DNA from: JBOGIF01 sp050742415
GTDB lineage: Bacteria; Actinomycetota; Acidimicrobiia; Acidimicrobiales; AC-14
NCBI GenBank assembly: GCA_050742415.1
Contig: JBOGIF010000134.1
Coordinates: 1-10,503 of the forward strand
DNA: 10,503 nt
Reading direction: 5' to 3'
How positions within the stretch are numbered: the first letter of the stretch is position 1; every line of letters begins with the position of its first letter. The translations under genes were made by a program, and so were the position numbers. The notes beneath the pieces were generated by a model. The model saw only the letters and a list, made by a program, of their open reading frames with translations. It was not told the DNA's origin and made no database searches. Below are positions 1 to 5,962 of the stretch, piece after piece.

Positions 1-50
1 ACCGCGCCCTCAGCGACGCGGCCCCCTCCAACGACGGCACCAGGGAGTAG
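1..50 (+). CDS. C-terminal tail of an upstream gene (5' partial), possibly trigger factor
   Basis: Read in the frame starting at position 3, this stretch gives a short tail (RALSDAAPSNDGTRE) and a TAG stop at 48-50. All 15 complete codons end in G or C, which matches the codon use of the real genes in the window and supports coding. The stop lies four bases before the clpP ATG at 55, so the two genes are probably co-transcribed. In many actinobacteria clpP genes follow tig (trigger factor) or another clpP. The tail is too short and too hydrophilic to say which gene this is, so the identity is inferred from gene order only. Confidence 0.55.
   Translation, partial: RALSDAAPSNDGTRE
43..47 (+). 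promoter_or_regulatory. Ribosome binding site of clpP
   Basis: GGGAG lies seven bases before the ATG at 55. This supports 55 as the start, even though the clpP frame is open back to position 1 and another ATG occurs at 51 in a different frame. The site lies inside the last codons of the upstream gene, which suggests coupled translation. Confidence 0.6.
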
Positions 51-54
51 ATGG

Positions 55-735
55 ATGCTGGTCCCGATGGTCATCGAGTCGAGCGCTCGCGGCGAGCGGG
101 CCTTCGACATCTACTCGCGGCTGCTCAAGGAGCGGATCATCTTCCTGGGTGAGCCGATCGAGGATCACATCGCCAACCTGGTGATCGCACAGCTGCTCTT
201 CCTGGAGAGCGAGGACCCGACCAAGGACATCAGCCTGTACGTCAACTCGCCGGGTGGCGTGGTGACCAGTGGCCTGGCCATCTACGACACGATGCAGTAC
301 CTCAAGGCGCCGGTCAGCACCATCTGCATCGGGCAGGCGGCGAGCATGGCATCGGTCCTGCTGGCAGCCGGCGCGAAGGGCAAGCGCTTCGCGCTGCCCA
401 ACAGCCGGATCATGATCCACCAGGGCTCCGCCGGATTCCGCGGCAACACCCCCGATGTCGAGATCCAGATGCGCGAGGTGATGCACCTCACCGATCGCCT
501 GACGCGGATCCTGGCCGGCCACACCGGCCAGTCGGCCGAGAAGGTCAAGGCGGACTCGGACCGCGACTTCTACATGAGCGCCGACGAGGCGAAGGCGTAC
601 GCGGTCATCGACGAGGTCGTCGTGGGCGCCGGCGAGTCGCTGATCAGCATGACCCAGGCCGCCGGCGGCACCGTGCCGACCGCCAAGGAGGCAGCCGCCG
701 CGGAGGCCAAGGCCGAGGGCAAGCCAAAGAAATAG
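55..735 (+). CDS. clpP: ATP-dependent Clp protease proteolytic subunit ClpP
   Basis: This is the serine peptidase of the cytoplasmic Clp protease. It forms heptameric rings that degrade proteins unfolded and fed in by ClpX or ClpC. The 226-residue product matches the family along its length. The N-terminal LVPMVIE segment precedes the RGERAFDIYSRLLKERIIFLG block. The catalytic triad is visible as Ser97 (GQAAS), His122 (MIHQ) and Asp171 (DRDFYMSA). The oxyanion-loop glycines lie in NSPGGVV (64-70). After about residue 195 there is an Ala/Glu/Lys-rich tail of some 30 residues that is not part of the catalytic fold. Actinobacteria often carry two tandem clpP genes. Only one is complete here, and a second could lie just upstream. 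clpX follows on the same strand but is separated by an opposing gene, so the usual clpP-clpX operon is broken. Confidence 0.97.
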   Translation: MLVPMVIESSARGERAFDIYSRLLKERIIFLGEPIEDHIANLVIAQLLFLESEDPTKDISLYVNSPGGVVTSGLAIYDTMQYLKAPVSTICIGQAASMASVLLAAGAKGKRFALPNSRIMIHQGSAGFRGNTPDVEIQMREVMHLTDRLTRILAGHTGQSAEKVKADSDRDFYMSADEAKAYAVIDEVVVGAGESLISMTQAAGGTVPTAKEAAAAEAKAEGKPKK

Positions 736-758
736 CCCCGGGCTCCCCGCTGGGTCAC

Positions 759-825
759 ATGACTGCCGGTCATCAAGTTGACGAGTTTCGTCGCCTGGAC
801 TGACCGTTTATGACCGATGCGTCAT
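759..825. repeat. Pair of small inverted repeats with identical arms (ATGAC/GTCAT)
   Basis: ATGAC at 759-763 pairs with GTCAT at 769-773 around a five-base loop. The same arms recur at 810-814 and 821-825 around a six-base loop. A further GTCAT is at 854-858. The first hairpin lies in the 37-base gap between the convergent clpP and alkyltransferase genes, and the second lies inside the alkyltransferase tail. The stems have only five pairs and no T-run follows on either strand, so a terminator role is weak. A protein-binding site is also possible. No function is claimed. Confidence 0.3.
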
Positions 826-1375
826 GGGCGCGCCCGGTTCGGGCCTCGATCTGGTCATCGCCATCACTCCAGGGTGATGAGGCGCGCCGACCAGCGGGCG
901 ATTCCAGGTCGAGCAGCCAGCGCTTGACCCAGAGGTCGCGTCCCCATCCTCGGATCGAGCCGTCGGCGTGGATGACCCGGTGGCACGGGACCACCGGCGA
1001 GAGCTGGCATCGCGCCATGGCCCCGCCGGTGGCACGGGCGGCGCCCGGGTAGCCGGCCAGCGCGGCAAGCTCCCCGTAGGATGCGGTCTCGCCATACGGG
1101 ATCCGACGCGCGGCCGACCAGACGGCCGCGTCGAACGCACCCGCGCCACGCAGGTCGAGGCGCATCGAGAAGGTGCGGAGGCGTCCCGCGAAGTACTCAT
1201 TCAGCTCGGCGACGGCGGGTGCGGTCGCATCGGGATCGAGCACCGGTTGGCGGTCGGGATCGGACCCGGTGAGGTCGCCGCGCGAGATGGAGACCAGCCC
1301 ATGGGGCGAGACGACCACCCACAGCCGCCCGATCGGCGACTCCATCGGCGCATGGGAGAGAGACGGCCGAGGCAC
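773..1375 (-). CDS. ogt: Methylated-DNA--[protein]-cysteine S-methyltransferase-like protein
   Basis: This belongs to the suicide DNA-repair family that transfers alkyl groups from O6-alkylguanine to its own cysteine. The acceptor motif PCHRV is present with Cys131. The helix-turn-helix region shows IPYGETASYGELAALAG (92-108), with Tyr100, and AARATGGAM (112-120), where Arg114 matches the family's arginine finger. The C-terminal KRWLLDLE (151-158) is typical. Two features differ from the family. The conserved Asn-Pro at -8/-7 from the acceptor Cys is Cys123-Gln124, and the Tyr-Ser-Gly-Gly stretch after the active site reads Trp-Gly-Arg-Asp (144-147). The 42 residues after Glu158 have no counterpart in the family, and only 26 of 42 codons there end in G or C, so that tail may be recent read-through. 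The start is either GTG at 1375 or ATG at 1345; the family-like part begins at the latter (MESPIG), and neither has a clear ribosome binding site. The gene interrupts the clpP-clpX pair on the opposite strand. Confidence 0.88.
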   Translation of the reverse strand: MPRPSLSHAPMESPIGRLWVVVSPHGLVSISRGDLTGSDPDRQPVLDPDATAPAVAELNEYFAGRLRTFSMRLDLRGAGAFDAAVWSAARRIPYGETASYGELAALAGYPGAARATGGAMARCQLSPVVPCHRVIHADGSIRGWGRDLWVKRWLLDLESPAGRRASSPWSDGDDQIEARTGRAHDASVINGQSRRRNSST

Positions 1376-1400
1376 AGACGGATGCTACCGGGACCATCGG

Positions 1401-1406
1401 TCTATA
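1401..1406 (-). promoter_or_regulatory. Candidate -10 element for the alkyltransferase gene
   Basis: On the minus strand this reads TATAGA, about 25 bases before the GTG start at 1375. No convincing -35 box is visible. It lies in the 68-base divergent gap shared with clpX. Weak evidence. Confidence 0.25.
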
Positions 1407-1430
1407 GCGGGCGGGCCGGGAAACGCGTGC

Positions 1431-1436
1431 TATCCT
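1431..1436 (+). promoter_or_regulatory. Candidate -10 element giving a leaderless clpX mRNA
   Basis: TATCCT fits the actinobacterial TAnnnT pattern and ends seven bases before the clpX ATG at 1444. Transcription would therefore begin at or next to the start codon. There is no purine-rich ribosome binding site before this ATG, unlike several other genes here, which agrees with leaderless translation. No good -35 box is seen. Confidence 0.4.
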
Positions 1437-1443
1437 CGGGCCA

Positions 1444-2718
1444 ATGACCGCCAAGACCAAGGTCCCGTATCGCTGCTCCTTCTGCGGCAAGAGCCAGGAG
1501 CAGGTCCGCAAGCTGATCGCGGGCCAGGGCGTCTATATCTGCGACGAGTGCATCAACCTCTGCCAGGAGATCATCGAGGAGGAGATGCTCGAGACGCCGC
1601 GCGCCAAGAGCACTCCGGCCGCGCTCCCGTCGCCGCGCCGGCTCAAGGAGAAGCTCGATGGCTACGTGATCAGCCAGGACCAGGCCAAGAAGGTCCTGTC
1701 GGTGGCGGTCTACAACCACTACAAGCGGGTCCAGGTCGGGTCCCTGTCCGACCCCGATGTGGAGCTGGCCAAGTCCAATATCTTGTTGCTGGGCCCGACC
1801 GGGTGCGGCAAGACCCTGCTGGCCCAGACGCTGGCCCGGCTGCTCAACGTGCCGTTCGCCATCGCCGACGCCACCGCGCTGACCGAAGCCGGTTACGTGG
1901 GCGAGGACGTCGAGAACATCCTGCTCAAGCTGATCCAGGCTGCGGACTACGACGTCAAGAAGGCCGAGACCGGCATTATCTACATCGACGAGATCGACAA
2001 GATCGCCCGCAAGAGCGAGAACCCGTCGATCACCCGCGATGTCTCGGGCGAGGGTGTCCAGCAGGCGCTGCTCAAGATCCTGGAGGGCACCACCGCCTCA
2101 GTGCCGCCCCAGGGGGGCCGAAAGCACCCCCACCAGGAGTTCATCCAGATCGACACCACCAACGTGCTGTTCATCTGCGGCGGCGCGTTCGCGGGGATCG
2201 AGAAGATCATCGAGAGCCGGGTCGGCCACAAGGGGGTCGGCTTCGGTGCCGAGCTGCGCCGGGCAACGGACCGGGACCTCGGCATGGTCCTGTCCCAGGT
2301 GCTTCCCGAGGACCTGCTTCGGTTCGGCCTGATCCCGGAGTTCGTGGGCCGGCTGCCGGTGATCGGGGCGGTGTCCAACCTCGACCAGGAGGCGCTGGTG
2401 CGGATCCTCGTCGAGCCCCGCAACGCGCTGGCCAAGCAGTTTCGCAAGATCTTCGCCCTCGACGAAGTGGAGCTGGAGTTCTCCGACGACGCCCTCGTCG
2501 CCATCTCGGAGCAGGCCCTCCTGCGGGGTACCGGTGCCAGGGGGCTGCGGGCCATCCTCGAGGAGGTCCTGCTCGACGTGATGTACGACCTGCCGAGCCG
2601 CAGCGACGTGGGCCGTTGCCTGATCGATCGTTCCGTCGTGCTGCAAAGGGTGAACCCGACCCTGGTTCCCCGCACCGAGTCGGCCCGTCCCGCCCGGCCC
2701 CGCCGGGCCGCCTCGTAG
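1444..2718 (+). CDS. clpX: ATP-dependent Clp protease ATP-binding subunit ClpX
   Basis: This AAA+ unfoldase recognises tagged proteins in the cytoplasm and threads them into ClpP. The 424-residue length is normal. The N-terminal zinc-binding domain has Cys11, Cys14, Cys33 and Cys36. The Walker A motif is GPTGCGKT (117-124), and Walker B lies in IIYIDEID (178-185). The pore-1 loop is GYVGED (150-155), and RDVSGEGVQ is at 198-206. The arginine finger is in EFVGRLPV (Arg303), and sensor 2 is in GARGLR (Arg366). The ClpP-docking loop reads Val-Gly-Phe (265-267), a conservative variant of the usual IGF. The last 15 or so residues form an Arg/Pro/Ala-rich tail. The gene is separated from clpP by an opposing gene and probably has its own promoter. 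A 29-base gap with a strong ribosome binding site links it to the next gene. Confidence 0.98.
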   Translation: MTAKTKVPYRCSFCGKSQEQVRKLIAGQGVYICDECINLCQEIIEEEMLETPRAKSTPAALPSPRRLKEKLDGYVISQDQAKKVLSVAVYNHYKRVQVGSLSDPDVELAKSNILLLGPTGCGKTLLAQTLARLLNVPFAIADATALTEAGYVGEDVENILLKLIQAADYDVKKAETGIIYIDEIDKIARKSENPSITRDVSGEGVQQALLKILEGTTASVPPQGGRKHPHQEFIQIDTTNVLFICGGAFAGIEKIIESRVGHKGVGFGAELRRATDRDLGMVLSQVLPEDLLRFGLIPEFVGRLPVIGAVSNLDQEALVRILVEPRNALAKQFRKIFALDEVELEFSDDALVAISEQALLRGTGARGLRAILEEVLLDVMYDLPSRSDVGRCLIDRSVVLQRVNPTLVPRTESARPARPRRAAS

Positions 2719-2735
2719 CACCCGCCGTCAGCCAG

Positions 2736-2741
2736 AGGAGG
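2736..2741 (+). promoter_or_regulatory. Ribosome binding site of the small Ala/Lys/Arg-rich protein
   Basis: A perfect AGGAGG lies six bases before the ATG at 2748. It is the strongest Shine-Dalgarno sequence in the window. It fixes the start of a gene whose frame stays open far upstream through clpX, and it predicts efficient translation. Confidence 0.75.
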
Positions 2742-2747
2742 CCTCTC

Positions 2748-3077
2748 ATGGGCAAGATCATCAAGCTCCTGGTGCTCGGAGCCATCGTCGGTGGCGCGGT
2801 CGCCGCCGCCAAGGCCAAGAAGTCGGACTCGCCGTCCGAGGACCTTCCGAAGAAGGCAGCCACCTCGGCCGGCTGCGGAGCCCTCGCCGGCGGCGCCGTC
2901 GGCGTGGTCCTGAACCGGCGCAGCCGCAAGCGCATGGCCAAGCGGCGCCAGAAGCTCGCCCGGGCGGCGCGTGCCGTCGTGCCCGCCGTCGAGCTGCAGG
3001 GGCGCCGGGCCCGGAAGGCGGCGTCCAAGGCGGCCGCCAAGGCCGCCCGCAAGGCCCGCCACCGCCTCGCCAGCTGA
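2748..3077 (+). CDS. Small basic protein with two membrane-like segments and an H1-like Ala/Lys/Arg tail
   Basis: I do not recognise this 109-residue protein. Residues 5-21 (IKLLVLGAIVGGAVAAA) are hydrophobic and glycine-rich, like a membrane segment. A charged linker follows (22-38), then a second Gly/Ala/Val-rich segment at about 39-55. The last 54 residues contain 21 Arg/Lys and 16 Ala but only one acidic residue. The final 25 have spaced Lys/Arg among Ala, as in histone H1-like bacterial tails. A membrane hairpin with a cytoplasmic tail that contacts nucleic acid or acidic lipid is possible, but this is inference. The perfect ribosome binding site and the coupling to folC through a CTGA overlap argue that it is real. 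It sits between clpX and folC, where Streptomyces carries valS as I recall. Confidence 0.8.
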   Translation: MGKIIKLLVLGAIVGGAVAAAKAKKSDSPSEDLPKKAATSAGCGALAGGAVGVVLNRRSRKRMAKRRQKLARAARAVVPAVELQGRRARKAASKAAAKAARKARHRLAS

Positions 3078-4381
3078 ACCTTCCAGAGGCGCTCGCGTAC
3101 CTGGCGGACCACGTCAACCTGGAGGCCGACCCGGCCCCCAGGGCGGCTGCCCGACGCCTCGACCGGATCCGCCGCCTGCTCGAGCTCATGGGCGAGCCCC
3201 AATCCGCCTACCCCGTGATCCATCTGACTGGAACCAACGGGAAGGGCTCGACGGCCCGCATGATCACCGCTCTTCTCGTGGCGCAGGGGCTCTCGGTCGG
3301 CACTTACACCAGCCCGCACCTGCAAAGAGTGAACGAGCGCCTCGCATGGTCGGGGGAGCCGATCGGCGATGCCGTACTGGCCGAGACGATCGAAGCAGTG
3401 GCGAGGGCCGAACCGCTCCTCGAGTCGCGGCTGACGCACTTCGAGATCCTCACCGCTGCCGCCCTCCGGTGGTTCGCCGACATCGCCGTCGACGTGGCTG
3501 TCGTCGAGGTCGGTCTGGGCGGCCGTTGGGATGCGACCAACGTGGTCGAAGGCCGGGTGGCGGTGGTCACGAACGTGAGCCTCGACCACGCCGAGACCAT
3601 CGGTCCGACCCTCACCGACATCGCCGTCGAGAAGGCGGGGATCGTCAAGCCGGGCAGCGGCGTCGTGCTCGGAGAGACCGACCCCGATCTACGGAGAGTC
3701 TTCGAGGACGAGGTGTCGCGGGCCGGGGCCGAGGAGATCTGGGTGCGCGGCGAGGAGTTCGATTGCACGTCGAACCACCTGGCCCACGACGGCCGGCTCA
3801 TAAGCCTCGTCACCCCGGGCACCGTCCACCCCGACATTCACCTGCCGGTGCACGGTTCCTTCCAGGGCGACAACGCGGCGGCCGCCCTGGCGGCGGTGGA
3901 GGCCTTCTTCGGTGCCCCTCTGGACGCCGAGGTCGTGTCCGAGGCCTTTTCGTCGGTGCGCATCCCGGGTCGCCTCGAGGTCGTCGCTCGCCATCCGTTG
4001 TGCATCCTCGACGGTGCTCACAACCCCGCCGGCGCCCGATCTGCGGCCGAGGCCGTGGAGGAGGCCTTCGGCGGCGACCGGGGCCGGATACTGGTTGTGG
4101 GCATGCTCGCCGGCCGGGATCCGGTGGAGATGCTGGGAGCCCTCGACGCGTCCCGCGCGCGCCTGGTGGTGACGTGCGCGCCGGGATCGCCGCGCGCCCT
4201 TCCCGTCAGCCAGGTGACTGCCGCGGCCCGCACCCTCGGCGTGGCGGTGGAGGAGGCGGCGTCGGTGAGCGAGGCGGTTGCCACAGCTCTCGCCCTGGCT
4301 GCCCCGGAGGAGACCGTGCTCGTGACGGGCTCGCTGTATGTGGTCGGAGCGGCGCGCGAGGCGCTTACGGTGGGCCGCTAA
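3074..4381 (+). CDS. folC: Folylpolyglutamate synthase / dihydrofolate synthase FolC, probable CTG start
   Basis: FolC adds glutamate to folates, and in many bacteria also to dihydropteroate, using ATP in the cytoplasm. Numbered from 3074, the P-loop is GTNGKGS (53-59), SPHL is at 80-83, EVGLGGRWDATN at 145-156, and LDHAETIG carries His172. EKAGI has Lys187, the expected carbamylated lysine. DGAHNP is at 313-318, and the C-terminal VTGSLYVVG follows. The first ATG in frame is at 3188, but the frame upstream encodes a typical FolC N-terminus (NLPEALAYLADHVNLEA, then RIRRLLELMG). There, 33 of 37 codons end in G or C, and there is no ATG, GTG or TTG. The only suitable start is CTG at 3074, which overlaps the previous stop as CTGA and gives 435 residues, normal for the family. 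A start at 3188 would leave 397 residues and remove the N-terminal helices before the P-loop. A sequence error of A to C at 3074 is the main alternative. Confidence 0.93.
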   Translation: MNLPEALAYLADHVNLEADPAPRAAARRLDRIRRLLELMGEPQSAYPVIHLTGTNGKGSTARMITALLVAQGLSVGTYTSPHLQRVNERLAWSGEPIGDAVLAETIEAVARAEPLLESRLTHFEILTAAALRWFADIAVDVAVVEVGLGGRWDATNVVEGRVAVVTNVSLDHAETIGPTLTDIAVEKAGIVKPGSGVVLGETDPDLRRVFEDEVSRAGAEEIWVRGEEFDCTSNHLAHDGRLISLVTPGTVHPDIHLPVHGSFQGDNAAAALAAVEAFFGAPLDAEVVSEAFSSVRIPGRLEVVARHPLCILDGAHNPAGARSAAEAVEEAFGGDRGRILVVGMLAGRDPVEMLGALDASRARLVVTCAPGSPRALPVSQVTAAARTLGVAVEEAASVSEAVATALALAAPEETVLVTGSLYVVGAAREALTVGR

Positions 4382-4394
4382 CGTGCCCGGCGGC

Positions 4395-4811
4395 ATGCGC
4401 TCGAACGGGAATGACAGGACACTGCTCATCTGCAAGCCAGACGCCGTCGAGCGCGGTCTGGTCGGCGAGATCGTCCGGCGGCTCGAGGCGAAAGGCCTGC
4501 GGTTGGCCGCCGCCGAGCTGCGCACGATCGACGCCGCAACCGCCGGCGAGCACTACGCCGAGCACCGGGGCAAGCCGTTCTTCGAAGGGCTGGTGGCGTT
4601 CATCACCCGGGGCCCTGCCCTGCTGGCAGTGGTCGAGGGGCCAGCGGGCACCTGGGCTCTCGTCCGTGGGTTGATGGGTGCCACCGACCCAGCGGAGGCC
4701 GAACCGGGGACCATCCGCGGTGACCTGGCCACCGACCTCGGGGAGAACCTGGTGCACGGAAGCGACTCGGCCGAGGCGGCGGTCCGAGAGATCGGCCTGT
4801 TCTTCCCGTAA
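4395..4811 (+). CDS. ndk: Nucleoside diphosphate kinase
   Basis: This enzyme transfers the terminal phosphate of ATP to other nucleoside diphosphates through a phosphohistidine, balancing the NTP and dNTP pools. With the ATG at 4395 the product has 138 residues, the usual bacterial size. Visible motifs are LLICKPDAVERG, with Lys14, the KPFFEGLVAFITRGP block, and PGTIRGD. The active-site signature is NLVHGSDS, with catalytic His121. The start is uncertain. GTG at 4383 is preceded by GGTGGG eight bases upstream and lies one base after the folC stop, but it adds four residues beyond the family norm. ATG 4395 fits family length but lacks a good ribosome binding site. Either way the gene is tightly packed behind folC and is probably translated from the same message. 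Confidence 0.96.
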   Translation: MRSNGNDRTLLICKPDAVERGLVGEIVRRLEAKGLRLAAAELRTIDAATAGEHYAEHRGKPFFEGLVAFITRGPALLAVVEGPAGTWALVRGLMGATDPAEAEPGTIRGDLATDLGENLVHGSDSAEAAVREIGLFFP

Positions 4812-4826
4812 ACCCCCGGGACCGGG

Positions 4827-4855
4827 TTGTGGCAGGCCACCTGGGCGCGTAGCCT
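4827..4855 (+). promoter_or_regulatory. Candidate promoter of the mreB-mreC-mreD-PBP2-rodA operon
   Basis: TTGTGG at 4827-4832 and TAGCCT at 4850-4855 are separated by exactly 17 bases. TAGCCT fits the TAnnnT pattern of actinobacterial -10 boxes. The predicted start of transcription is near 4862, about 43 bases before the mreB ATG. The site lies in the only sizeable gap between ndk and mreB. Confidence 0.4.
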
Positions 4856-4891
4856 CGCCCCATCGGCCTAGTCCAAACCGCGGCCAGGCGT

Positions 4892-4895
4892 GGAG
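4892..4895 (+). promoter_or_regulatory. Ribosome binding site of mreB
   Basis: GGAG lies nine bases before the ATG at 4905. It overlaps an in-frame GTG at 4890, which is therefore unlikely to be the start. Confidence 0.5.
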
Positions 4896-4904
4896 CCCGC
4901 TCGC

Positions 4905-5942
4905 ATGTCTGACAACTTCTTCTCCGCATTCCTCGGCCGGGACATGGCGGTGGACCTCGGGACCGCGAACACCCTCGTCTACGTGCGCGGGCGAGGCATC
5001 GTGCTCAATGAGCCGTCGGTGGTAGCGGTGAACGTCAAGGACGGCCGCCCGTTGGCGGTGGGTGTCGAGGCGAAGCGGATGATCGGTCGCACGCCCGGTC
5101 ACATCCAGGCCGTCCGTCCCTTGAAGGACGGGGTGATCAACAACTTCGAGATCACCGAGAAGATGCTTCGTTACTTCATCCATCGCGTCCACCAGCGCCG
5201 GTGGGCCAAGCCCCGCATGGTCATCTGCGTACCGTCGGGCGTCACCGGGGTGGAGAAGCGGGCGGTGCAGGAGGCGGCGGAGTATGCGGGCGCGCGCAAG
5301 ACGCCCTTCATCATCGAGGAGCCCATGGCTGCGGCCATCGGCGCCGGGATGCCGGTCCACGAGCCCACCGGCAACATGGTCGTCGACATCGGCGGCGGTA
5401 CCACCGAGGTGGCGGTGATCTCCCTGGGTGGGATCGTCACCAGCCAGTCGGTGCGCATCGGCGGAGACGAGCTCGACGAGGCGATCATCCAGTACATCAA
5501 GAAGGAGTACAGCCTGGCCTTGGGCGAGCGGACCGCCGAGGAGATCAAGATCGCCCTCGGCTCGGCCTGTCCGTTGGAGGACGAGCTCCAGGCCGAGATA
5601 AGGGGCCGTGACCTGGTCACCGGCCTTCCCCGCACGGTGCTAACGAGCACCGAGGAGATCCGCAAGGCGCTGGACGAGCCCGTCACCGCCATCGTCGACG
5701 CCGTCAAGGTAACGCTGGACAAGACGCCACCTGAGCTCGCCGCCGACATCATGGAGCAGGGCATCGTGCTGACCGGCGGGGGGGCGTTGCTACACGGCCT
5801 CAACGTCCGCCTGACGACCGAGACCGGCATGCCGATCATCATCGCCGACAACCCGCTGCACTCGGTGGCCCTCGGCGCCGGCCAGTGCCTCGAGGAGTTC
5901 AGCGTGCTGCGCCAGGTGCTCTCCAACTCTGGCGAGCGCTAG
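4905..5942 (+). CDS. mreB: Rod shape-determining protein MreB
   Basis: MreB is the bacterial actin homologue. It forms membrane-bound filaments that orient the RodA-PBP2 wall-synthesis complex along the cell sides. The 345-residue product has the actin-fold nucleotide motifs. Phosphate loop 1 is DLGTAN (17-22). IIEEPMAAAIG (136-146) contains the catalytic glutamate. Phosphate loop 2 is DIGGGTTEVAV (161-171), and the adenosine motif is LTGGGALLHGL (289-299). The N-terminus (MSDNFFSAFLGRDMAVDLG) is family-like and contains a short stretch that could help membrane binding. ATG 4905 is chosen because of the upstream GGAG and the family N-terminus. It is the first gene of a tight five-gene operon. 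Its presence implies a rod-shaped cell or, as in mycelial actinobacteria, a role in spore or lateral wall formation. Confidence 0.98.
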   Translation: MSDNFFSAFLGRDMAVDLGTANTLVYVRGRGIVLNEPSVVAVNVKDGRPLAVGVEAKRMIGRTPGHIQAVRPLKDGVINNFEITEKMLRYFIHRVHQRRWAKPRMVICVPSGVTGVEKRAVQEAAEYAGARKTPFIIEEPMAAAIGAGMPVHEPTGNMVVDIGGGTTEVAVISLGGIVTSQSVRIGGDELDEAIIQYIKKEYSLALGERTAEEIKIALGSACPLEDELQAEIRGRDLVTGLPRTVLTSTEEIRKALDEPVTAIVDAVKVTLDKTPPELAADIMEQGIVLTGGGALLHGLNVRLTTETGMPIIIADNPLHSVALGAGQCLEEFSVLRQVLSNSGER

Positions 5943-5949
5943 CCCCGGC

Positions 5950-5954
5950 GAGGA
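5950..5954 (+). promoter_or_regulatory. Ribosome binding site of mreC
   Basis: GAGGA lies eight bases before the TTG at 5963. It supports TTG as the start codon in the 20-base gap after mreB. Confidence 0.55.
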
Positions 5955-5962
5955 CGTAGTCC

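Noticed and set aside
1423..1428. ACGCGT palindrome upstream of clpX as a regulator site
   Set aside because: A six-base palindrome is expected by chance in such GC-rich DNA, and it does not match a known operator that I can name with confidence.
1173..2747. A very long plus-strand open frame running in the third frame across the alkyltransferase and clpX into the small basic protein
   Set aside because: It is a by-product of GC-rich codons. The sequence before 2748 is the alkyltransferase read antisense and clpX read out of frame. The real gene starts at 2748 behind AGGAGG.
2971..4674. A long plus-strand frame overlapping folC and ndk
   Set aside because: Its product is low-complexity Arg/Pro/Gly sequence, while folC and ndk in the other frames carry full family motifs.
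4811..4828. Possible terminator hairpin after ndk (AACCC pairing with GGGTT)
   Set aside because: It has only five pairs around an eight-base loop with no T-run, and it overlaps the candidate -35 box.
4890..4904. In-frame GTG at 4890 as the mreB start
   Set aside because: It overlaps the probable ribosome binding site, and the extra five residues are not part of the family N-terminus, which begins at ATG 4905.
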